DNA of 64,000 bases from Rosa chinensis (Eukaryota; Streptophyta; Magnoliopsida; Rosales; Rosaceae): positions 27,138,501-27,202,500 of the forward strand of contig NC_037090.1 of the NCBI RefSeq assembly GCF_002994745.2, given 5' to 3'. Below the pieces are notes generated by a model, which saw nothing but the letters and a program-made list of their open reading frames with translations, was not told the origin of the DNA and did not search any database. Position 1 is the first letter of the stretch. Each line of letters opens with the position of its first letter. Position numbers and translations under genes: made by a program. Positions 1 through 13,300 of this stretch are shown piece by piece.

Positions 1-5
1 GTAAC

Positions 6-3000
6 CTATTGCTGTTTGGTTGGTTCGCCAGAAGCCTCTCCATTATTATGCTTTGCAGGAGCCACTTTGGCAGGGGTTGAATGCTCTGACTGAGAAAACC
101 GAATCAAGATCTGCATGAGGACGGTAACAATGCCCAAACCCAATGCTGAGAATGCAATGCCCTTCCACGAGGATAGAAGTGAAGACCAGTAGAGGAACTT
201 TAGGGACCCCAAAACCAGTAAACATGCCCAAGATGTAACAACCTGTACCAAGCATAAGTTAATTAGCAGTACTTTCAAGACAACAGAGAGAGGATAACTG
301 AATAGTTGGCTAGTTTATTAGAGCAGCTAACCCACCAAAAGTGACTTCAGTGGCCGCCTAGTAATTTGCAATTCTTGATCGCCAAAAGTTTGCTCTACTG
401 CATGTTTGTCCAATAATGCATCCTAGTATACCAGAAGCAAACAGCAAACAACCAAAAACCATGAAATTAATGCATGAATTTCAGATTAGTAACTTTCATT
501 TCTCAAGAGGATGGAGGTGAACCACCATTTTGGGTAAAACCTACATCCCACCTTATGCGGCAGCTGATGTAGCACAAAGTCCAACCTATCAGAACAATTC
601 ATTAAACAATGTGGTGATGCCACATCAACTGCCCACATAAGATAGGACAGGTGGTACCGAAAAAGATGGTTCACCTAGCATTACACTTTCATATATCATA
701 ACAGAAATGCTACAGAAATGTAACTGTGCAGCACATGTATAGTAACCACCTTGGCCACAAATGCTTCCTTACACCATTGTGCAACAGCATCATCAGTTTC
801 AGGCAAGTCCTTCATCACATGCCTCTTGATGTGCACGTGCACCTACAAGCAAGCAACAACCAAGGAAAGATGCAAGTTTATATAACGCATAATCCAAATA
901 TAAAAAGGCCACAAGACTGCTGCTATTTATGGTATGATTCAATGAGTCTTAGCATAGGAGGTGGAGGTGGGTTTTAACGAATAGCCACTATTTATGTGAA
1001 CTAAAATTATTTCATGTTTCAACCACTACAATTGTCATTTTGAAGATCTATGTAGAGTAAGCTTACCACAGACGGTCGCCCCTCAAACAGTCTTAGCATT
1101 GTAGGTGCAGGTGAACTTTTAGGAATAGCCACCGTTATATCATATACGGCTGGAACAAATGAGCGCATGTGACTTACTGCTGAGACAAAACCCTGAAAGC
1201 AACAGAAATAATTGAATAAGCCAGAGTACTTGTGCAACAGAGAATTATGGCCATCTTGTAAAGGAGGATTCGAAGCCATTATATTTTCTTGATGCTGATG
1301 AGAGAAGCAAAAGAAAACAATAACTATTGTTCTCTCAAAGTACTATATCAAAATACACTAAAACCTATACCTTAGTGCGAGGAATCAAAACATTTCTAGG
1401 GACAGGTAGCCCTGTTGATGCGGCATATTCCTGTGCTGCCAAAAGCTTTGCCTGTGTAAAACGAGTTCCTTCTACAAAAAGAGCTAACCAAAAAGGCTGA
1501 GGGTAGTCCTTCAGCCGTTGAATACCTGACTGCAAATATAATACAACAGCACTCAAATGAGATCAACGAGGACACTAAACAAAGTAGACAGACTAATACC
1601 AATACCCTTAGATTTTAACCTGTGTCGGATATTAGTCCGTCAAAATGAAAAGCATGACCCACAGAAGTGAAGTTGGCTAAGAAGTTCATCTACAATACTG
1701 TTGAAGTAGTGTCCACTAGGGAGCAATGGAGAAATAGCTAAAGCCAAGGGAGAGAAAAATTGAAGAGAAGAGAATTTAGATGGAGAATACAACTGTTCAA
1801 TTGATAGAGGCCAAAACTACATGATAAGGATTGGAATAAATCCTAAGATGATTACTTGATTTGCCAAGACAATTATAAACCAACAAGTCACCGTTTTCAT
1901 GAGAAAATTATTTTCATTTAACTAGAAAATTGATCTACGACTAGCAGCAGCAAACAACATAGTTAATTGCATTTAATCAGTAACAATAAAATTATCTGCA
2001 CTACAATAAAAAACAATGACAGGAAAGTAACTACTGAAATGATCGTATCTAAACAAAAAATAAATAAAAACTAAAAATTATATCAAAGAGTAACATATTA
2101 ATAATCATGTGATTAGTCTCTCCATTCAAGACATAAGCTTGGCAACAAATCATACCTATCTATTAAGTGCAGAGACAATGATATGTAAGTAAATGGAACA
2201 ATTACATCCTCGTATAATCGTATTGCTTCAGATTTATCGAAACATTGTTTCCCAGATTAACTTAATGACTCCAGTAAGAGTTTTAAAAGGCATCCAACTT
2301 CATAACATTGTTTTCCAGCTGAATGAACCACCTTGACAGTTCCATAATAACTTTTAATGCATATGAGTACACGTGTATGTCTCTACTATTATGTGTGTTT
2401 GTGCGTGCGTGCGCATACGCGTATATATATGACACATTCACCAATACCTTTATTGTGCTTTCATCTTTTGCCCAGCTTCTTTCCAAAAAGAGATATTCAG
2501 AAAACCACATTGACCACCCTATTACCTGCATTTATAAGGCATCAGAGTTCATGACTAGGGTTAAGGAAACCAGAAAACCAAGAAAATGACAATGCTTGTG
2601 ATAAACAACATATAGGCTACATAACAATAACAGGGTCAAAAGGAAACTTCATGACAAATACAAAATACACCCCAAAAAGTAATTACTTTACATCATTTAG
2701 ATTATGTTTCAGGATTTCATGAACAAGATGAGTGGCAACTGGCAACCCAACATTCAGAAATCAAAACCATCAATTTTTGTCCTGAACAAAGTAAAATCAG
2801 CTCAGCAATAAACTGAAAATCCTTCCAACATTTAATATTGTATTTAGTTCCACTTCCAAAATGCAATCTGTTAGTTCAACAAGCCCCCTTCCTCCCTTTA
2901 CAATGCAGCCAGCAATTAGAAGAAACCGAAATTCCTTAGTATGCCTAATTATATTACAATAGTCAAAACTCCTGAATTTATCCAAGTTTCTTAGGTTATG

Positions 3001-5888
3001 CAGTACTCCAGTTGGAGACAACATTATATACATACATATATTATACACAAGAGAAACTTAAAGTGGAGGATCTCACCCTAGCATATAAATATGTACTGAA
3101 ATTAACAGTCTAACAAACTTCATCTAACACAAACTGACAGGACATCTTAGGCTGCCGTTGGAACATACCGGAAGAAATTTGGATGATTTCTTCATTACAG
3201 CTAATGAGCTGCCAAGGCAACCTGACCGCTGCAAAAATAAGTTAACTCAGAATCAGCTGTAGAAATTATAATAGGTAATAAAAATTACAATTTCATTAGT
3301 CTACAACATAATGTGTGTTTCAGAACAAGTATAAAGTAAACAGATCATTTACACAAACCAACAAATAAACAAGTAAGGCATGCTTTTTAATAGCTTGTTA
3401 TATGTATCATTCTAATTTCACATTGGGTGTCTGGTTGCATGTATCTGTGCACGCATTGATTACAGCAATGATATATAAAGTGTACCTGAGCTAGAACCCA
3501 TCCAACAAGCCAATCAATATCACTTTTGTGATTGCATATGACAAGTGCATGTTCTTTACCTACAACATGAGAAGATACATGACCTTTTCTGCATAATTTT
3601 ATGAAGAAAAAAAGATATACTTAGTCCTAAATGCAAAGAAACATCAAGAACTTTAAGCCTTACCCATTAAATGGAAGGTTTCAGGGTCTGTGTACACTTT
3701 GATCTACAGAAAAGAGGGTTAACAAAATCAGTATTTAAATGGTCCATTTCAAGATATTCTAAAGCAAGTCCATAAGCAATGGCCTAGATATTATTTCTCC
3801 TAATTTTAAGCGACAAAATATAAGATAAAAAGACTGAAACAAGTGAAAAAAGAATTCTTGACAGAAACTATAAATGGTATTATGATTCAGCTTTGAAGTA
3901 AGTTGATCGATATTGCAAATATTTTAGTATAATCAGACACACGTTATTTTCCAGACCTTCTAAGTTCCCATGCTAAAAGATTCTCAATCAACTATATGAA
4001 ACATCATGGCCAAGGACACACTCACTGTACTAGTGTGATATGTCACTAGTCACAAATGGAGCTTTTAACTCCAGTATGTCCCGGGTAAGTTGGGGTGTTG
4101 GCTAAATCCAAAAGGTGAGTGAGTGCTGGGAACTAGGTCATCGGGGTGATTGGTTAGGGCATGAAAGGTGGGAAATGGTAATTAAGGTGGGCTAAGGCTT
4201 CTTGGGTATTGGCATACTTAGGAAACCTTTTTCTTTTCTCTCTGGAAAACTTGGCAAGGCTCGTAGTCTACCTAGTCTAGAGTTTCTCCCCCCTGATAAA
4301 GTAATCTGAACCAATTGGCAATGGATAGCCCCCGCACGTGTGGCGATTTCTCAAGCCATACACGTGGACAAGTTCTATTGGGTGACAGTAAGCACGTGTA
4401 CACGCCCCCGCACGTGTGGCAATTTCTCAAGCCATACAGGTGGCCAAGTTATATTGTGTGATAGTGAGCACGTGTGGCCATCGCTGAAACCAAACACGTG
4501 GGTAACCCGCTCTGATCCCATGATAAAGTAATATGGGGTTCACATCCAAACCCTTATAAACTCATAAGCAAAGTTATATTTTTCCAATGTGGGAGTTATA
4601 TTTATACACATTCTCAACTCAACACCCCCGAGTATTACAATCTCTAACACTCAAATCTCTGACAAGGCCAAACACCACAATCAAATCCTTGACTTTCTAG
4701 TCAAGCAGAAACTATTTATGCTGCAGTGCCCCTAGCCGTAATGGGGGTATTAGCCTATTAGGCTAGCTGTAACATAATTTCTTAGGAGTGAGAGTACTGC
4801 TTGAAATTGGCACATCTCAAAAGGATATGTTTTATTTATTGGTCCCCATAATGACTAATACAGACATAATACAAACTTATGAACTTACCACTCTTTGCAC
4901 ATCCCGACATACATAACAGAAGTGGGGCATAGCAGCAAAGTCTAGCAGACAAGGAAGCAAATCAACCTCAAAGCAGCACTAGGGCGTGAGGATATCTTAC
5001 TCTATGTCGCTTTTTTTTTTCTCAAGGAATTATCTATTTATCCTGAAAAACCCATCCCCCAACTTCTCAGGCAACATCTTAACGTATCTCACTTTTTTCT
5101 CGATAGTTAATCTATCTCTCATGAAAATCAAACATATTTATCACCTTAGAAAAAAATAAATAAATAAAACACACAAATGGAGAAGTACCTAAACAAAGCT
5201 CAAGATGTAATGAAGCCAATTGGATATAAGAGTGTAAAACAATAAAATCACTTGAAAGAGCTTGAGATATATGGGTTAGCTAACACCTTGACGCCTGCCC
5301 ACCAATCTATGATCCAAACGAGCTCCAGCCACAGCAGCTCTGCCAGCACTCTGTTGATTCTTCTGTATATATTCTTCGACACAGGCCGAATAAGAACGAA
5401 GCAAATCGCCTGAAAAAAATGGATTAAGCAGGCTGAATTTACTAAAATCTCCGAAATATAAACATGTCTATGCATCTACCCACACAGAATGAATGTGTTA
5501 GCTGAAACATAATGAATAACAACAATAAGCTTCCAAATATAACATTTCTATCAACAGAATGATACTACAGCTCTTTTTTTTTCTTTCCCAAATTTCTTGG
5601 GAATCAACATAAGCATTTAGGGGATGTAGAAGCGCAAAAACAAAACCCCACCCATCTCAAAAAGGCCCACATCAAAACAAACCCTTATGGAGTAGAGGCC
5701 AAGATTGAAGAAATCAACAAAAAGAAGGAAAGAGAAATGAGCTCAATGAAACCGAATCTAAGCAATTAAAAGAAAATGGAATCAGAGTAAGAAGGAGGAG
5801 GAGGCACCTGAAGGAGATTGACAAAGAGGCCAGAGAGGAAGAAGAGGAGGCCGAGTGGAACGATGACAGCTGCCGCTGCAATCGCCAT
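6..5888 (-). CDS. LPAT2: 1-acyl-sn-glycerol-3-phosphate acyltransferase, LPAT2 type (11 exons, complete)
   Basis: Acylates lysophosphatidic acid at sn-2 to give phosphatidic acid in the ER glycerolipid pathway. Exons (minus strand): 5808-5888, 5287-5409, 3664-3703, 3486-3559, 3169-3228, 2448-2525, 1371-1529, 1067-1192, 750-842, 336-422, 6-242. All joins keep frame with GT-AG borders and give 385 aa, close to the usual 385-390 for plant LPAT2. Residues 1-26 form a hydrophobic N-terminal segment. The acyltransferase motif NHKSDID (NHx4D) is at about 91-97 and EGTR at about 172-175. Two more membrane segments lie at about 311-328 and 336-355. The start is the ATG at 5888, which opens the typical [14 protein letters not shown]-terminus. 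The stop TAG is at 6-8. Family identity rests on recalled homologues across nearly the whole length. Confidence 0.95.
4328..4505. repeat. 76-bp direct repeat with six CACGTG palindromes in LPAT2 intron 2
   Basis: Two units begin at 4328 and 4404 (GCCCCCGCACGTG...), period 76 bp, with a partial third. Perfect CACGTG hexamers lie at 4335, 4361, 4393, 4411, 4469 and 4495, plus a CAGGTG variant near 4437. The flanking segment to about 4640 reads like a decayed mobile-element end. CACGTG is the G-box core, but a role in this intron is only inference. Confidence 0.7.
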
Positions 5889-6132
5889 GGCCAAAACCCA
5901 CTCAGAGAGAAATCCCCAAGATTCACAGAGAATTTGAAAAAAAAGGGAAGATGATTGAATTAGGGATTTCAATCAATCAATAAAGGATTGGGCGATGCGA
6001 GCAGTGAGTGTGTTTGTGTGTGTGAATATGAGAATTTAATGTGAAAATGCGTGAGGGTGCTTGCGCGCTTTAAACGCCGTTTCTCATATTTCAAGGAAAA
6101 ACGAGGGACACTTCTGCTCTTCTTTCTTTCTT

Positions 6133-6155
6133 GAGAGAGAGAGAGAGAGAGAGGG
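6133..6155. repeat. (GA)n microsatellite in LPAT2 5' leader/promoter
   Basis: About ten GA units lie roughly 245 bp upstream of the LPAT2 start; on the gene strand this reads as a CT-rich tract, common in plant 5' leaders. No TATA box was assigned. Confidence 0.8.
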
Positions 6156-6189
6156 CGTGCGTGTGATGTGGGTTCCTCCTTCGACAGTT

Positions 6190-7912
6190 GAGCTGATAAC
6201 CTGATACTAATAAAATTCCAACAAATTTTCCTTTTTACTCTTTCTTTTCTTAAACCTTTATATTGACGTGGGACCCGCCCTAAATCTTTTTTCAAAAACA
6301 AAAATTGAAGAAGAAATCTTTTTCTTTTCTCAGGGAGAAATATGTTTAGAGCAATTCCAACCGTTTTTCTGTAATTGAAGAATAATTTTTTTTGTTTTCT
6401 CAAGAGAGAAGCACTTTTTCTGTAGAACAAGCAATTGTTTGTGTTTTTGGATTACTACGTGATAATTGTCAAGTGGTGTTTTGGTCTAATATGATCACAA
6501 TATTTTGATAAAGGTGAATGCATGGAGTAAAAGGAAAAGTTAAGTGGACCACGTCTGATTTTAGATTAGCTCAGACAATGGGTGCATGGTAGTTTAGGAC
6601 TATGTAATTAATTTTTTAATAAAAATCAATTCTAGTGTTTGATAAAAAATAATACAAATTTTTTTTTTAAATAAAGGGCTGGTGCAGTCTCTCTAAAGCC
6701 TCTATTAATGAAATTGTCGAATACAAGGGGAAAAATTGAGTTTAAACCCCTGATTATAATAAACATCTAGAGTATGTCTCGAAATGATTCATGGAGTCTC
6801 TACTAAATACATGTATTCAAACAAGCATCAATTAACACCGATTACAACAAAGCATAATTACCAAAAGCACAGTTTTCTTCCTACGTTGTACAATTTATAT
6901 TTGAGAAGTTGTAAAAATTGCTATAAGTATTTCAAACCTGACTCTAAGGTGACTAATTATTGTATAAAATAAATGGTTTCAATCCACAATGTAACGGTGA
7001 GAGAGTAAAATTTACATTATATAATTTACAAAAACAATGAAAGTGGTTCGGCAAAATTTCGTAGTAGATTTACAAAAAGTTGCAGAAGGCTACTAAATCT
7101 AATTAACAGGTACATCAAAGGGTTCCTTTGGTCGGCATCATATGGTTTGAAACTTTGGATTTTGGATATAAAATACGGTTGGCTTCAATCTCAATGTTGA
7201 TGGGATGGTAGGTCCATGTCCCATCTCTTATCTGATGCTGTTTTCTGTTCCTTTGAGCAAACAACCAAATTTCGTCGGTACTGTTAATTTAGGTTTAACT
7301 AATATTTCTTTCGGAAGAGTAGGAAAGGATTAAAATATGAATCTTCAGTACGAACCAGAATGGGTGGGAAGAACACAAAAATGCAAATCCAGAAAGAAAA
7401 AAGAACAAATTATCAATAAAAAAAAAAAAAATTCTTGCCAAAAGGGAGTAGAAGAGAAGTAAGAAAAAAAAATTCTGATCATTAAGAAAGACAAAAAAAA
7501 GAGGAAGAAATAATTTTAAAAAAAAAAAAAACAAGGTAGACTGACGGATATATCGATGAAAGTTACTTCGGTCAATTCCGACCGCTCTCGAAACTGTGTT
7601 GTCATCGATGAATGATCTATCTATAATGCTACTACTTTCAATCAACAAACAACTGCAACCAGCTGCCTCTACGTGCTATTTAATTATAAGATGTGGGATC
7701 GAAGTTGGCTATATTCCACTCTGGTCCTCTCTTTGAATTAGGTTGGTCAACCATATTTTGACTGATTTCACCCCCAAAACCTTTAGGGCAATTACTCGAT
7801 CACCCATATCCCAACCACCTTCCTTTCATGGATGATGGATGATGGATGGGACGCCTCTTAAGTTGTTGAACTTCCCGTATAGGCGGTCCATATGCATCTT
7901 TCGTTCACCACA
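6190..7912. other. Intergenic, AT-rich, no gene seen
   Basis: Upstream region of LPAT2. It is low-complexity and A/T-rich, with short homopolymers and no convincing ORF or bounded element. Open frames here (for example 5969-6430 minus) are low-complexity and lack recognisable domains. Confidence 0.6.
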
Positions 7913-7914
7913 AC

Positions 7915-8500
7915 TTTTTTTTTTTATCAAATAAAAAGACTTCATTAATATAATTTTTATATTACAATCTCAGACATGCCTAATGATGATGATCAGAGTA
8001 AGTAAAACAGATCCAATTGAGTTGGTCTAGTGAAAGCATGCTAAGTTGTAAGTGGGGCGTCATCTCAAAAAAAAAAAAAAAAAGTTGTAAGTGGGGCGAA
8101 CGATGTAAGGCTTCTACTGGTAATATGAGGTATTTGGTTCGAATCCCAGCTTGTAAAAAACATCTCTTAAAAAGGGGTCATACCCAAATTGTTCTTAGCC
8201 TCGGAGTGCTAACTCACTCAACTACCATTTTGATAATCAAAAGTAAGTAAAACAGAGTATCACCCCCTTATATCAACCTTTTGCAATCATTTAATAAAAT
8301 CTCTTTCAGCCATAGTGGTTCTGCTTCTTTCCAAAACCTTATCCCAACAAAAGAGAGTGTTTTTCTTGCTACAACATAGGCTGCTTGGTTACACTACCTC
8401 TTTGGGATTTTCCTCCATGAGGTAGCTTCAAATTCTGATGCAAGCCACTTTATATCATCATTCATCAATGGTACCTTTTCTGCTCAGGTATAGTATAGTG
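7915..8500 (-). mobile_element. LINE-type retrotransposon 3' remnant (antisense), RNase H tail
   Basis: A poly-T run at 7915-7925 marks the reversed poly-A tail. The reverse complement of about 8290-8470 encodes a decayed peptide with CNQAAYVVAR followed by WKEAEPLWLKEILL. This resembles the C-terminal RNase H-like tail of plant LINE polyproteins, and it is interrupted by a stop. The rest of the LINE is missing. A SINE-like insertion splits it at 8012-8241. Confidence 0.5.
8012..8241 (+). mobile_element. tRNA-derived SINE-like insertion with 15-bp TSD
   Basis: It is flanked by the direct repeat AGTAAGTAAAACAGA at 7997-8011 and 8242-8256. Inside are an A-box-like GTTGGTCTAGTG near the left end and a B-box-like GGTTCGAATCC near 8136. 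These suggest a Pol III promoter inherited from a tRNA. A 15-bp segment (GTTGTAAGTGGGGCG) is repeated on both sides of an internal A run. Confidence 0.65.
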
Positions 8501-8939
8501 ATGAGTTGCTCAGTGCACTTATTAAATTAGCAACGTCGCTTTCTAGCTCAACCTATTTGAACCCGAGTTAAGAAGTATTGAAATATCTGCGATATTTCTG
8601 ATATATCCTCTAATATCTCCCTTTTTAGAGAGACCGATATATCATAGGGGGATCAGAAAATATCTTATTTTCCACCATTTATGCAAAATTTCTTTAGTAT
8701 CGTCAAATATCATCGATATATAAGATATTTTGGATATATCATGATAAAATGAAGAAGTATTTAAAAAATTTTATGGAAAAAAAAAAAAGAAAAAAAAACC
8801 TCAGTTATTCAGATATAAATATACATAACGAAATATGGAGGTTACGTGGGGTGTAAATTTTAAGAACGGTTTCTAGTCAGGATATGACCTAATAAAGAGG
8901 CAAATTAACCTGTTTGGGAAAAATACCTCGAAGTGAAAT

Positions 8940-9215
8940 ATTTGAAGGCATATTTGGGAGAAGAAAAATCCTCTCAAGGTAAACCTAGATGAGGAGAAAT
9001 CCTCTCAAGGTGAATTTAGGTAAGAAGTAATTCTCTAAATGCAAATCTGTATGAGGAGAAATCTTCTCAAGGCGAATACGGATAAGGAGAAATCTCCTCA
9101 AAGCAAATCTTGGTGAGGAGTATTCACTTCAAGGGAAATCCGAGTGAGGAGTGGAATTCAAGTGAGGAGAAATTCCCTCCAGACGAATTTGGGTGAGGAG
9201 AATTCATGATGAAGC
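8940..9215. repeat. Degenerate tandem repeat, about 38-40 bp unit
   Basis: Seven or more diverged copies of a GAGGAGAAATCCTCTCAAGG-like unit followed by GAATTTGGGT-like sequence. The LARD insertion site at 9266 lies just downstream. No coding sense was found. Confidence 0.6.
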
Positions 9216-9265
9216 AATTTCAGCAAGGGTGGTTCTAGTTGGACCTCCAAATTTGATATTTGGAC

Positions 9266-10307
9266 TGTCGGGGGCACTTTGATCGGAGTTGTACGGCAGT
9301 GGATATTCATGGGTAAGGACTCAAAACTTTGCCCCTTTGTCTGAGTTAGCGAAGACTAGGCCCAGCAAACTTCGAAGGATTAAAAATCCTAGGAAGCTTG
9401 CTGTTGTGTTCTTCCCGGCAGCTTCTTGTATATGCAGGCAGTGAATTGAACATTCCAAGAGAGGCTTGGCAAGATGCATGTGGCGTGGGAGCTAGAAAAG
9501 CATGAGTTTGAGAAGAAGAGGTTCCAGCAGTGTTGTATACTGGTTGAGATTTGTGAGATAAGGGGGTTTGGACAGAAGATGAGTTTGAAAGGATGGAAAA
9601 CTATGGATGGATGTGGGAGAGAGGAAGCATGGGAGAAGAAGAGTGCTAGAGAGCTTGCTAGCACACCCCGTTCTGCCCCTGCTTGGTTAGTAACATAGCT
9701 ATTTATATGTAATTCCAGCAGCCAAAGGAATCTCGGTGGAAGGTCTTTACTGCTGGGTAAAGAGATGGCTTGGGTTAAATGCATGTACTGGATTTTGCAA
9801 TGTTTTGGTTTGTCAAGTTGTGTCTAGGGCTATGAGATTTTGGGCAGATTTTCTGCCATAATTTAGGCAGGATTTGCTGCTAGGATTGCAATCCCAAGAT
9901 TTCTGCTGTGTTGCTGGGATTATGTGCTGCTGGGATTATGGGATTATGTTATGCGGCTAGGATTAAGAATCCTATGTTTAGCATTTACTATTTTGTTTGT
10001 TTCTAAAGGATTTGGGCTTGGGTTTTTGGGCTCTCTCTCTTCTTCACTTACCCGTATTAAGAGTTAGGCCCGTTGGGCATGAATTTTGGTCCCAAGTCCA
10101 AAATTATCAACGAGCCTAAAACTAATAATGGGCCTCATGCAATTCCGTTACCTTCCATACCACACCCATTCTTGTAAGCCCCAAGTGCGTGAATGTGGCT
10201 TGGGTCCACGTGCGTGGCGTGATGTTCGCGGGTGTAATTTGTCTCGAAATCTGAATTGGGCTTAAAGCATAAATTGGGCTTGTTAGCTGGATTTTCGGGT
10301 GTCAACA
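9266..10307 (-). repeat. 3' LTR of the LARD-like element
   Basis: 1042 bp, about 99% identical to 18089-19131 by eye. It is preceded in element orientation by a G-rich purine tract at 10308-10320. A 131-codon frame present in both LTRs lacks domain similarity and is treated as chance. Confidence 0.9.
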
Positions 10308-13300
10308 TTAGCCCCCTTGATTATGTAGGTCGTGCAAGCATGTTGCGGGCTACATAATCAAATCCGAAGACTCATTGCATGATATATTGGCTTGAAAGAT
10401 ATGTTGGCTTGCAAATCCTCCAAATATGAGCTACGACTTATTCAGCTTGAAAAACAAATGCTAGTCATCATCGAACTCCTAAAAGGAAAGAGTTCAACCT
10501 CCAATCACCTTTCTTTTAGGAAAGTGGTCTTGGCCTGTGAAATCCATTAGGCTTTTCTCATCTTTTTGTTTCGCAAGACGTCTTTCTCCTCAAAAGTCAG
10601 TTTTTTATTTTGAGGGAAAGGAGCTTGTCTTCCTTCACAGTCTTTTGATATGAGAAATCATGTTCACGACCTCCTTAGCCTCTTACAGAACAGATTGATT
10701 GCGTCAAGCATGTGGTAGAGTATCTTTAGGCTTCTTGATCAGATTTTGCGCCTGGAAGAAAGGAATAGAATGAAGATTGCTCTATAGGCTTGCTGGGTCG
10801 AACTTCCTTCTGCTGGGTATAGGCTTCTTATTCCTCTGCTATCTCTATCTTTCCCTCTTCTCTATTTTAGCGATGATAATAGCTGTGTTATAGCGTATTT
10901 TGGTTCTCGCGTTATCAATTTGCTACTGTGATTGCTTGTTGCTTCAGCGACATTGATTTGTTGCTGTGATTGATTTGCTGCGTTTCACGTATTTTAGTTT
11001 TTGCATCAATTTGCTGCAATGATTGCTTGTTGCTTTAGCGACATTGATTTGTTTTTGTGATTGATTTGCTGGGTTTCACGTATTTTTGTTTTTGCATCAA
11101 TTTGTTGCCGTGACTGCTTGTTGCTTCAGCGACATTGATTTGCTGCTGTGATGTGAATTTGCTCAACAATGTCAGCAACTGATTGAATGAGAATAACTCT
11201 TGATACTGCATTTGAATTTCTTGTCATCAAGCCCTACCACTTAAATATACCATCTTGGGAACAAAACTGTGAACCGGTTAGCTAGAAATCCGGAAATTTT
11301 ATGCTTCCTCTAACACTTTGCTGATTCACTTCACTCTTATGTATGGCTGAATTGCTTGACTTTGATTATAGGCATCACTTTGTATAGTATGCTTTGCCAT
11401 GGCTGATATATTTTTTTTTAATGCCGTGATTGCAATAAAGCATGATGCAGCATGGTATTAATTGGCTTTATTTACCATGTTAATCATGTTTCTTAGCTTG
11501 GCTTGGCCATATTAATTCAATGGTTTTAGTTTTGCTTGGTTTCTTGCTTGGAGTGTGAACGGCATGTAGTAGCTTTGCTTGGGTGTGTGCTTTGGTAGCT
11601 TGAGCTTGTGGCCATCTTAAGTATTTTTAGAGGGAGTCAGCATTAAAAAGAATGAGCTTGGTTGCTTGGCATGGCTCTCATATGTTCTATGGTAGAAGCA
11701 CGACCTTAAGAGAGGAGCTTGGCATGGCTTGTGTATGCATGTTGGATGCTTGTATGCTTAAATTACTTTTTCTTGGCGTAAGCTTGTTTAAGTATTGGCG
11801 TGTTCCTCTTGGTCGTGGATCTACTTGGCTTGAGCATGATCTTAGCACGAACATGTGCTTGGCATGATGTTCGAGTGGCATGAGCACAAGCTTGGTATTA
11901 GCATGGACTTGGCATGATATATTGGTTCATAGAGTTAGGCTAATATGCCATGTATTAAGCATGAAATTTCTCGTGATTGCCACCTTATATAGGGTTTAGA
12001 CATATTTGGGCTCAAATTTCATTGATTTCTTGTTTGCCTCTACACCTTATAGATCCATCTCAACAATGATTTTTCTTCTGGAAAATTAGGTATGATTTTC
12101 TCAGAATTTTGGGCTTTTAATGATATATGTACGGGACATTTAAATGATAATATTTGATGTGAAGAATGGGCACTAAATTTGGTGATAAACCGGATATGTA
12201 AATGCTTGATGTTGAAGTATGGTTGTAGATGCTTGTATAGAGTAGTGAAGACTCAAAGTATGACTTTGGTTGTTGAATTGTGTATGGGTAGCAATATTTG
12301 GATCTGTATATGTAATGGTGTTGGAGCAAAAATCTATGACAGGTTGGAATTTGAATTAAGAGTAGGTATATGCCTGATGTTGAAATCATAACATGTGAAA
12401 GCTTGTATAATTAATGCTTACTGGATCATAAATGCTTGTGCTTCTGACTTCTCCACATTTTTTGCTTCAGATGAGATACCCTGTGCTTGAATTCTGATTT
12501 CACAAAATTGATTACGGCAACTTTTGTTTCAGTAATGGAGTAGTAGAGGCCCATGACACAGGATATGAGAGTATCAATTCCGATGATAAATTAGATGTCA
12601 GTAAACGGTGGAAGCTTTGAACACAGCAATGAAGTGAGCTTTAACTTGATCACAGTAACTGAATTTTTTTTGCTTGAATTGCTTAGCTTGCTTTTCCTTC
12701 ATTGTCACAGATTTGCATGATCATGTGCCTGACTAGCATATCTGAGTCATATACATTCTTTTTGCTATATCTTGCTTGGTGTTATCTTCTAGGTCAATAA
12801 ATGCTTTCATGTAGGATTTTCATTTGTATAGGATTTCTTTGTGGCTTGGCTTTGGCTTGCTTACTTATTTTAGCATGTTCTCTATGGATTTGTATGACTT
12901 ATGGTAGCTGTGGTAACGCATTGACCACACACAACCTTGACTTTATTGCAATGGTGCTAGCTTTGTCGTTGCTTTGATTGGCTGCTGGGAATTAGCTTAC
13001 TGGGCTAAATCGCTGCATTGTGGTCATCACGATATCCAGGTGAGCATCCATACAAGAGTCTTCTCGTGAAATATGCTTACATTTGATTATTCAAAGTTGT
13101 ATTCTTGAATGCAATGGAAACATTGGTCGATCTTTTCTCTGGTGGTGAACTCTTTATGCTTGCTACTGGGATTTGAATTTGCTCAATAATCACAACGATT
13201 GATTGATAGTATATGAATATGGATATTGCTTGTCAAGAATTGAAGTTAATAGCATGAATTTGCATGGCATGTTTTGCTGTGGCTTGTTTTAATTGTTGCA

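Noticed and set aside
5969..6430. 153-codon minus-strand frame upstream of LPAT2
   Set aside because: Low-complexity Lys/Ser-rich translation of promoter and leader DNA; no domain and no splice context.
8130..8150. tRNA gene, because of a perfect B-box-like GGTTCGAATCC
   Set aside because: No cloverleaf or acceptor stem can be formed; the TSD shows a SINE. The same applies near 34034.
9389..9784. 131-codon frame present in both LARD LTRs (also 18213-18608)
   Set aside because: Duplicated only because the LTRs are duplicated; no domain, and LTR coding is not expected.
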